Below, piece by piece: positions 1 to 4,025 of a DNA stretch of 5,159 nucleotides. Position numbers and translations under genes: made by a program. The stretch covers positions 1-5,159 of the forward strand of contig JAXJTE010000165.1 in NCBI GenBank assembly GCA_036309765.1, in the 5' to 3' direction. The DNA comes from Caryophanon sp036309765 (GTDB lineage: Bacteria; Bacillota; Bacilli; Bacillales_A; Planococcaceae). Within the stretch, counting starts at the first letter, position 1, and the number at the start of each line of letters is the position of its first letter. Below the pieces are notes generated by a model. It saw nothing but the letters and a program-made list of their open reading frames with translations. It was not told the DNA's origin and made no database searches.

Positions 1-5
1 AAAAT

Positions 6-51
6 GAGTTAATAACAAACAGTTAACTAGTTAACTGTTTGTTATTAACTC
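6..51. repeat. Perfect 46-bp palindrome, likely operator or hairpin
   Basis: Positions 6-28 and 29-51 are exact reverse complements with no spacer, 23 nt per arm. The symmetry stops at 5/52, where both bases are T. The core at 22-35 is GTTAACTAGTTAAC, and the outer parts carry GTTAATAAC and its complement. Each arm has only 6 G/C of 23, and no U-tract follows on the plus strand, so a plus-strand terminator is unlikely. On the minus strand ATTTT follows before the window ends, so a terminator in that direction is not excluded. A related dyad, GTTAA-N5-TTAAC, lies at 90-104. The best reading is a binding site for a dimeric repressor serving a gene beyond the left edge; this is inference. The rest of 52-195 shows no supported gene. 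Confidence 0.85.
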
Positions 52-195
52 TAACATCCGATGAAAACGATTGAATTCAAGAATTTAAAGTTAACAATTT
101 TAACAGTCGAAAACGCGCCTTGTCTTGCGTTGAAAAACGACCACACATATTCGCGCATTATATGTAAAAACGCAGGCGCAAATGAGGGAGAAACG

Positions 196-236
196 AAAAA
201 AGCAGCGAACAGTTACATGAACGTTAAAATTCACTG
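196..236 (-). terminator. Probable intrinsic terminator of the marR gene
   Basis: Just after the marR stop, the minus-strand transcript reads CAGUGAA (236-230), a 20-nt loop, UUCGCUG (209-203), then C and six U (201-196). The 7-bp stem has one G-U pair. A competing hairpin (TTACATGAA at 213-221 with TTCA-C-TGTAA at 230-239) overlaps it. The stem is weak and the loop long, so termination may be inefficient. Confidence 0.45.
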
Positions 237-240
237 TAAG

Positions 241-672
241 CTATTCACCGCCGTTTTGTTGAAGTTTCTTTAAAAGAATTAACAGCTGTTTTTTTTCCTC
301 TTTATTTAAGGCTGCAAATTGCTCTGCCTGTACGCGTTCTTGTAATGGTGTCACTTCATTAAATACATCGTGTCCTTTTGATGTTAATTGCACGTATTTT
401 GTGCGCCATTCTTGCTGTCGCTCCACTAAATCCAGTTCTTCCATTTTGCTTAGTAATTGCGTAATATTGCCTTTTGTCACAAATAGTTTTTCTGCTAATT
501 CGTTTTGAGAAATTCGCTTAGACGTACCGACTTGCACGAGTACATCAAATTGCGCCGCCGATAATCCCCATTTTTTTAAATGTTGGTTTGATTCTTTTAG
601 GCTGTTCATATACACCCGTGACAATCGAAACCAAATTAATAAATCAAGTCGCTTACTATCCCGTTCTGTCAT
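241..672 (-). CDS. MarR-family transcriptional regulator
   Basis: A 143-residue protein of typical MarR length, predicted to be a cytoplasmic dimeric DNA-binding regulator. The winged-helix core spans about residues 35-100: the segment after GLSAAQFDVL (36-45), then SQNELAEKL (55-63), with the recognition helix near VTKGNITQLLSKMEELDLVER (65-85). The wing is unusual: the Asp-Arg motif common in the family is replaced by QQEWRTKYVQLT (86-97). The helices on either side (about 5-33 and 105-140) would form the dimer interface. There is no cysteine, so OhrR-type peroxide sensing through cysteine is excluded. The ATG at 672 is preceded by AAGGAG (681-686) with 8 nt spacing. The hydrolase gene upstream on the same strand ends 113 nt away, behind its own terminator, so this gene probably has its own promoter, although I found no strong one. 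Its targets may be itself, the hydrolase or the gene beyond the left edge. The ligand is unknown. Confidence 0.9.
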   Translation of the reverse strand: MTERDSKRLDLLIWFRLSRVYMNSLKESNQHLKKWGLSAAQFDVLVQVGTSKRISQNELAEKLFVTKGNITQLLSKMEELDLVERQQEWRTKYVQLTSKGHDVFNEVTPLQERVQAEQFAALNKEEKKQLLILLKKLQQNGGE

Positions 673-731
673 GCTGCTATCTCCTTGTTACTACATAAAT
701 CAATTCATTCTAACGTATTTTCACAGGAAAT

Positions 732-776
732 AAAAATAAAAAAGCTTTTGCGCAACAACTTTGCACTCAAAAGCTT
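732..776 (-). terminator. Intrinsic terminator of the ycaC-like gene
   Basis: On the minus strand a perfect 9-bp stem (AAGCTTTTG, 776-768, with CAAAAGCTT, 750-742) closes a 17-nt loop. The loop itself can pair GCAA with TTGC. The tract TTTTATTTTT follows at 741-732. It lies 9 nt beyond the hydrolase stop codon, which separates the hydrolase from marR. Confidence 0.88.
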
Positions 777-785
777 GTTCGTTAT

Positions 786-1424
786 TTATTTTTGTGTTGC
801 GTCTTTTTGTGCGCCTGTATAGCTGCCAATTACGTTTTGGTAACCAGGTAATTGTGCTGAGATCAAAGCACCAAATCCTTCAACATCATGACGCCAATCG
901 CGCTGTAATTCTGCTGCTACGCTGAACCAGTTCATTAATTGTGCGCCGCCGTGTGCCATACGCGTTAATGCTGCGTGTGCAACTTGCTTGCTGCCTGTAC
1001 CTGAAGCATCAGCTACAACGAACACATCATAGCCTTCGTTAATTGCTGAAAGTGTTGGGAATGCCACACATACGTCTGTTACAACGCCTGCAATAATTAA
1101 TTGTTTTTTGCCAGTTGCTTTGACAGCATCTACGAAATCTTCGTTGTCCCAAGCGTTAATTTGTCCAGGACGAGAGATGATTGGTGCATCTGGGAATAAG
1201 TCGATCAACTCTTGCATTAACGGACCATTTGGACCATGCTCAAAGCTTGTCGTTAAAATAACCGGTAAGTTAAAGAATTTTGCTGTACGTGCTAATGCGA
1301 TGACATTGTTTTTAAATTCATCTACACCATAATCACGAACTAATCCTGAAATTAAACCTGTTTGGTGATCCACTAATAACACCGCTGCATTGTCTTTATC
1401 TAATCGTTTGTATAAGTCTGTCAT
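786..1424 (-). CDS. ycaC: YcaC-like isochorismatase-superfamily hydrolase
   Basis: A 212-residue cytoplasmic cysteine-hydrolase-fold protein. It closely follows my memory of E. coli YcaC (about 208 residues) along its whole length: the N-terminal RLDKDNAAVLLVDHQTGL, FNLPVILTTSFEHGPNGPL (51-69), RPGQINAWDNEDFV (85-98), GKKQLIIAGVVTDVCVAFP (105-123), VVADASGT (136-143) and a C-terminal RDWRHDVEG (175-183). Expected catalytic residues are Asp19 in VDHQ and nucleophile Cys119 in VTDVC. The GVVT turn (113-116) is where the family has its cis-peptide. Arg85 lies where many relatives carry the catalytic lysine, as I recall for YcaC. YcaC proteins form octamers and have no settled physiological substrate, so the reaction is left open. 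The start at 1424 has AGGAGG (1434-1439) 9 nt upstream. The small ORF at 1537-1460 precedes it by 35 nt and is probably co-transcribed. A terminator follows directly. Confidence 0.93.
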   Translation of the reverse strand: MTDLYKRLDKDNAAVLLVDHQTGLISGLVRDYGVDEFKNNVIALARTAKFFNLPVILTTSFEHGPNGPLMQELIDLFPDAPIISRPGQINAWDNEDFVDAVKATGKKQLIIAGVVTDVCVAFPTLSAINEGYDVFVVADASGTGSKQVAHAALTRMAHGGAQLMNWFSVAAELQRDWRHDVEGFGALISAQLPGYQNVIGSYTGAQKDATQK

Positions 1425-1459
1425 AATAAAAAGCCTCCTAAAATTTCAATTCAAAATAA

Positions 1460-1537
1460 TCACGTTAAGCCTGCTGCTGTGCCGTTTTGATACTTCAATA
1501 GGTGTGTCGCGGATAACAGCTTGCCTACATTTGTCAT
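1460..1537 (-). CDS. Small ORF, 25 aa, strong ribosome binding site
   Basis: A short reading frame encoding 25 residues: MTNVGKLLSATHL followed by LKYQNGTAAGLT and a TGA stop. I do not recognise the product. It has no membrane segment or signal peptide. Evidence for translation is the consensus AGGAGG (1545-1550), 7 nt before the ATG. The 12-nt string TTTAGGAGGCTT (minus strand, 1553-1542) is exactly repeated in front of the hydrolase gene (1442-1431). The ORF ends 35 nt before the hydrolase start and lies downstream of the dehydrogenase terminator, so the two probably form one transcript. No convincing promoter was found in 1554-1611; a TTGGCA (minus strand, about 1583-1588) resembles a -35 box but lacks a good -10 partner. 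It could be a small protein, a leader peptide, or the start of a gene whose remainder was deleted. Confidence 0.5.
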   Translation of the reverse strand: MTNVGKLLSATHLLKYQNGTAAGLT

Positions 1538-1611
1538 AAACAAGCCTCCTAAACAAATCATCTACGGTATGTAAAAAGCATTTGCCAAACTGAAAACGGA
1601 TTATTGCGCAC

Positions 1612-1653
1612 AAAAAAACCTACAGCCTGCCGAAAAAATCGGAAGTCTGTAGG
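1612..1653 (-). terminator. Strong intrinsic terminator of the dehydrogenase gene
   Basis: On the minus strand CCTACAG (1653-1647) pairs with CTGTAGG (1625-1619). The stem continues inward with two mismatches through the pairs CT/AG and CCGA/TCGG, closing on a 5-nt T loop. Seven T residues follow at 1618-1612. It lies 8 nt beyond the dehydrogenase stop codon. Confidence 0.92.
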
Positions 1654-1661
1654 TCGTGAGT

Positions 1662-2447
1662 TTAACCGCGTAACATGTTGCGTCCGCCGTTGACTGGAAT
1701 AATTTGTCCGTTAATATAGCTTGATGCGTCAGATGCTAAAAAGACCATAACCGGTGCCATATCACGATCGACATCGCCCATTTCACCTTTCATCGGTACT
1801 TTTAGGCGCTCTGACTTTAGGAATACTTCGCGCGCGGCTGGTTCTAAGTCTGCAACGTATTGGTCATACATTGGCGTTTTCATCGTTGGATTTACACAGT
1901 TTGTACGAATGTTGTATTTGACTGCCCATTCGTAAGCGATTGTGCGTGACCATGATAACACTGCGCCTTTTGATGTTGCATAAAGTGCTGAGTTGGGCAT
2001 ACCTGCAAGTGCTACGTCTGATGCGAAGTTAATAATTGCAAATTCACCTTGTTGCTGGCGCATAATGTGACATGCTGCTTGGTTTGTGAAAATCGTGCCG
2101 TTAATGTTCACACCCCAGAAAAACTGCATATCCTCTGGTGTGAAATCCTCTGCCGCACCATGACGGTCAATTGCTGCGATATGTGCAAGTACATCTAAGC
2201 CGCCCATTTGTGATGCTGCTTGCTCAAATACACGATCCACTTCTTCTTTATCTGCAACGTTACAGTGATAATACGTCGCGTGTCCATCGCCTAAAGTGTT
2301 TGCGAAATCGACTACTTGCTGACCCGCTTCATCCATAATATCTAATACTGCAACCGTTGCACCTGCTTTTACAAATCCTCGTACTGTACCTGCTGCAATA
2401 CCGTTTGCCCCACCTGTTACAATAATTCGTTTACCCTTTAATTCCAT
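1662..2447 (-). CDS. Classical short-chain dehydrogenase/reductase (SDR)
   Basis: A 261-residue single-domain Rossmann-fold oxidoreductase of normal length for classical SDRs. The N-terminal strand leads into the nucleotide-binding motif TGGANGIA (11-18), where the last glycine of TGxxxGxG is Ala18. Asp36 ends the second strand (VAVLD), which favours NAD(H) over NADP(H). The usual NNAG motif is replaced by H89-I-A-A92. Catalytic residues are intact: Asn114 (GVNING), Ser143 (NFAS), Tyr156 and Lys160 (YATSK). The C-terminal ASSYINGQIIPVNGG (241-255) is standard. The substrate loop (about 188-225) has several charged residues and gives no clear specificity. The start at 2447 is supported by AAGGGAG (2457-2463), 9 nt upstream. 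The tetR gene ends 106 nt upstream on the same strand and a terminator follows this gene. TetR control is a reasonable inference. Related SDRs act on sugars, steroids, alcohols and hydroxyacyl groups, so the substrate is not assigned. Confidence 0.92.
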   Translation of the reverse strand: MELKGKRIIVTGGANGIAAGTVRGFVKAGATVAVLDIMDEAGQQVVDFANTLGDGHATYYHCNVADKEEVDRVFEQAASQMGGLDVLAHIAAIDRHGAAEDFTPEDMQFFWGVNINGTIFTNQAACHIMRQQQGEFAIINFASDVALAGMPNSALYATSKGAVLSWSRTIAYEWAVKYNIRTNCVNPTMKTPMYDQYVADLEPAAREVFLKSERLKVPMKGEMGDVDRDMAPVMVFLASDASSYINGQIIPVNGGRNMLRG

Positions 2448-2471
2448 GAAACGTCACTCCCTTTTTACGTT

Positions 2472-2477
2472 ACTATA
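2472..2477 (-). promoter_or_regulatory. Candidate -10 element for the dehydrogenase gene
   Basis: TATAGT on the minus strand, followed by AACG and then the AAGGGAG ribosome binding site. The layout resembles the stretch in front of tetR (TATACT then AACG). No good -35 is present 16-18 nt upstream. An alternative -10, TACAAT, lies at 2526-2521, with its -35 zone inside the dyad at 2540-2565. Which of the two is used cannot be decided here. Confidence 0.25.
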
Positions 2478-2539
2478 TTTAGTGTAAACAACGCACGATG
2501 AAAAGACGATGACCGCTTCTATTGTATTGTTACTTTTTG

Positions 2540-2565
2540 CGTAACACTTTTACTCAAGTGTTACG
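2540..2565. promoter_or_regulatory. Perfect dyad between tetR and SDR genes, candidate operator
   Basis: CGTAACACTT (2540-2549) and AAGTGTTACG (2556-2565) are perfect 10-bp inverted repeats with a 6-nt spacer. The dyad covers the last codons and the TGA stop of tetR. On the minus strand the next bases are CAAAAAG, so there is no U-tract and a normal terminator is unlikely. On the plus strand only TTTTAC follows. Size and symmetry suit a TetR-family operator, and the dyad covers the -35 zone of a possible TACAAT promoter (2526-2521) for the dehydrogenase. A 3'-end hairpin that stabilises or processes the tetR mRNA is the alternative. Confidence 0.45.
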
Positions 2566-3159
2566 TTTTACATATGTCACAATAGCTGGAATTGTCCAAT
2601 TTTCATAAAACGATGCCATATCACTCGGTGGCACTTTCATTCCGTCATTAATCCATTTTGACAGCACCATCGTATGAGAAGCCGCATAAAAATAAACCGA
2701 ATATTCCTTTTCTGCGTCTGATATCACAAGCTCTGAAAATTTGTGCGCGACGATGCTCGTTGTGTAGCTTAGCATAAAATCAGTAAAGGAGTTTTGCCCG
2801 ATAAAGCTGTTAATCCGTCGATAAAAATCACGCTCATGATAAAACTGCTCATAAAGCCAGCTCATGATCGTGAGTGATGGCATTTGAAAGGATTGAGATA
2901 ACGCACGCATTTTCTCCATCGGCTCTATAATATCAATGTAAATAATATGCTCCATTACGTCATTTTTGTCTTGGAAATAAGCATAAAATGTTTTGCGTGA
3001 AATGTTTGCCGCTTCGCTAATTTGTGCGACGGTGAGTTTGTCCACATCATGCATCATAACGAGTTGTTTAAACGCTTGTATAATGTGGTCGTACGTCGTC
3101 TTTTTATAAGAAAGTGTATGCTTTTGAAATTGCTGAAGGCGTTGTTGCCAGTTTATCAT
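2554..3159 (-). CDS. TetR/AcrR-family transcriptional regulator
   Basis: A 201-residue protein of typical TetR length. The frame is open further upstream, to 3255, but that extension would read through the terminator of the preceding gene. The ATG at 3159 (protein starting MINWQQRLQQ) has AAAGGTGA (3165-3172) 5 nt before it, so I chose it. The DNA-binding domain covers about residues 20-70. The helix-turn-helix at 42-62 (LTVAQISEAANISRKTFYAYF) has the hallmark turn and the Tyr-x-Tyr-Phe end of the recognition helix, followed by KNDVMEHI. The remaining all-helical part (75-201) ends with SKWINDGMKVPPSDMASFYENW (167-188), in the style of the TetR C-terminal domain seen in DhaS-like Firmicute regulators. 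No cysteine is present. It lies between the BstA-like gene and the dehydrogenase on the same strand. The nearby dyad at 2540-2565 and the dehydrogenase promoter are its likeliest targets (inference). The ligand is unknown. Confidence 0.9.
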   Translation of the reverse strand: MINWQQRLQQFQKHTLSYKKTTYDHIIQAFKQLVMMHDVDKLTVAQISEAANISRKTFYAYFQDKNDVMEHIIYIDIIEPMEKMRALSQSFQMPSLTIMSWLYEQFYHERDFYRRINSFIGQNSFTDFMLSYTTSIVAHKFSELVISDAEKEYSVYFYAASHTMVLSKWINDGMKVPPSDMASFYENWTIPAIVTYVKRNT

Positions 3160-3180
3160 GAATGTCACCTTTTCTTCGTT

Positions 3181-3186
3181 AGTATA
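3181..3186 (-). promoter_or_regulatory. Candidate -10 element of tetR
   Basis: TATACT on the minus strand, directly after the T-tract of the upstream terminator and about 22 nt before the chosen tetR start. It would give a leader of only about 15 nt containing the ribosome binding site. No convincing -35 box is present at normal spacing (TTCACC is at 15 nt). The position also supports the shorter tetR start. Confidence 0.3.
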
Positions 3187-3188
3187 AC

Positions 3189-3222
3189 AAAAAATGCGAG
3201 AGGTGAATTTGCTTCGCCCCTC
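3189..3222 (-). terminator. Intrinsic terminator of the BstA-like gene
   Basis: On the minus strand GAGGGG (3222-3217) pairs with CCTCTC (3203-3198), including one G-T pair. After one mismatch GAA (3215-3213) pairs with TTC (3207-3205), closing on a 5-nt loop. The bases GCA and six T (3194-3189) follow. It lies 10 nt beyond the stop codon and separates this gene from tetR. Confidence 0.8.
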
Positions 3223-3232
3223 ACATGTCGTA

Positions 3233-3742
3233 TTAACGCTGTAATGCAATTTCAATATGTGCTAAATGGTGTTCCTCATGCCACGCGAGCTTTTTTAATT
3301 TCGTTGCGACGGTCACTTCCCCATTCACCGCATGAATGAACGTGCGCTGAAGCTGTGCTTGTGTGATCGTTTGTGCGAGTGCGACGATGCGTTGATTAAT
3401 GCCATCTAATAAGAAAATCGAACTTTCGACTGACAATTCCGTATCTGGTGCTGTGGCCCATGCGTCTTGGTCAAATGCAGGGACAGTCGGCGTGTCGTCG
3501 GTTAAGGCTAGCTTTAGACGCTGATACATGTTGAGCTGTGAATCTGCGATGTGATGCACGAGCTGACGAATGTTCCATGCACCGTCACGATATGTTTTTG
3601 CCAGTTCCTCATCGGTTAAATGATCGACAACTTTACGAAGTCGCGTCACGTATGTATTTGTTTGTGCTGCCCATTGCTTTACATCGTCGGTCGTTGCGTT
3701 TGTCGGTACTTCTAATTTACCTAGTGGAAATTGTGTGTCCAT
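3233..3742 (-). CDS. bstA: DinB/YfiT-family protein, BstA-like putative bacillithiol transferase
   Basis: A 169-residue cytoplasmic four-helix-bundle protein of the DinB superfamily, closest by recognition to B. subtilis YfiT (BstA, about 157 residues), described as a metal-dependent bacillithiol S-transferase. Shared landmarks are FPLGKLEVP (5-13), YRDGAWNIRQLVHHIADSQ (51-69), LKLALTDDTPTV (77-88) and the C-terminal WHEEHHLAHI (154-163). The metal site would use His64 or its neighbour His63 plus two of the C-terminal histidines (155, 158, 159, 162), as in the three-histidine site of the family. The frame opens at 3799, but the ATG at 3742 has AAGGGGA (3749-3755) 6 nt away and begins with the family's usual N-terminus, whereas the ATG at 3748 would nearly touch that site. 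The gene is divergent from the chemoreceptor gene and ends in its own terminator. Activity towards bacillithiol conjugates is inferred from family, not shown by sequence. Confidence 0.85.
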   Translation of the reverse strand: MDTQFPLGKLEVPTNATTDDVKQWAAQTNTYVTRLRKVVDHLTDEELAKTYRDGAWNIRQLVHHIADSQLNMYQRLKLALTDDTPTVPAFDQDAWATAPDTELSVESSIFLLDGINQRIVALAQTITQAQLQRTFIHAVNGEVTVATKLKKLAWHEEHHLAHIEIALQR

Positions 3743-3916
3743 CGTCATTCCCCTTTTCATTGAAATTTGCCATCGTCTTACTGTACCACCATATGTCATT
3801 ATTGAAACTTATGTGGTGAAAATCCATATATGCAAATGAAAAAGCGCTTCCTTATTTCATCGGGAAACGACAGGTGGATTGTGTGCGAATTGTAAATTTC
3901 ATGACATTTAACCTAG

Positions 3917-3944
3917 CTATTGTTTACGGCATATAAACAAATAG
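3917..3944. promoter_or_regulatory. Imperfect inverted repeat in the divergent promoter region
   Basis: CTATTGTTTA (3917-3926) is the reverse complement of TAAACA-ATAG (3934-3944), with one extra A in the right arm and a 7-nt spacer. It lies about 30 bp upstream of the -10 of the chemoreceptor promoter and about 175 bp upstream of the BstA-like start. A regulator site is possible. AT-rich dyads also arise by chance, so confidence is low. The remainder of 3743-3972 has a weak dyad around CACCATAT at 3787-3818 and no gene. Confidence 0.25.
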
Positions 3945-3972
3945 TAAAAAATACCCTATTCAAAAAGATTTA

Positions 3973-3981
3973 TGGTATAAT
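3973..3981 (+). promoter_or_regulatory. Extended -10 promoter of the chemoreceptor gene
   Basis: TGG followed by a perfect TATAAT (3976-3981) forms an extended -10 element of the vegetative sigma factor type. The -35 zone (3953-3958, ACCCTA) does not match consensus, which is usual for extended -10 promoters. A transcript start near 3988 would leave a leader of about 38 nt containing the GAGGTG site at 4015-4020. I saw no match to the sigma-D motility consensus (TAAA, then GCCGATAT). Confidence 0.6.
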
Positions 3982-4025
3982 CTTGAACTGTAAGAAGTGG
4001 AAATAAAAGAAATTGAGGTGACACT

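Noticed and set aside
61..273. Plus-strand open frame of 70 codons next to the palindrome
   Set aside because: No Shine-Dalgarno sequence precedes its ATG, it overlaps the 3' end of marR and the probable terminator, and its sequence has no recognisable domain.
1108..1332. Plus-strand frame within the hydrolase gene; similar frames at 3022-3339 and 3538-3819, and a minus-strand one at 4953-5141
   Set aside because: All lie antisense to well-supported coding genes and have no recognisable domain or credible ribosome binding site.
2540..2565. The dyad as a terminator of tetR
   Set aside because: The minus-strand transcript continues with CAAAAAG rather than a U-tract, and the hairpin includes the stop codon.
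3160..3255. N-terminal extension of the TetR protein (32 extra residues)
   Set aside because: It would cover the terminator of the BstA-like gene and overlap that gene's end. The extra residues do not look like TetR, and a good ribosome binding site exists before the ATG at 3159.
3743..3799. Longer start of the BstA-like protein
   Set aside because: The ribosome binding site AAGGGGA at 3749-3755 lies inside the extension, and the YfiT family starts at about the position corresponding to the ATG at 3742.
3836..3852. Catabolite-repression (cre) like site around AAGCGCTT
   Set aside because: The central CG is present, but the flanking TG is shifted by one base and the right half lacks CA, so it does not fit the cre consensus.
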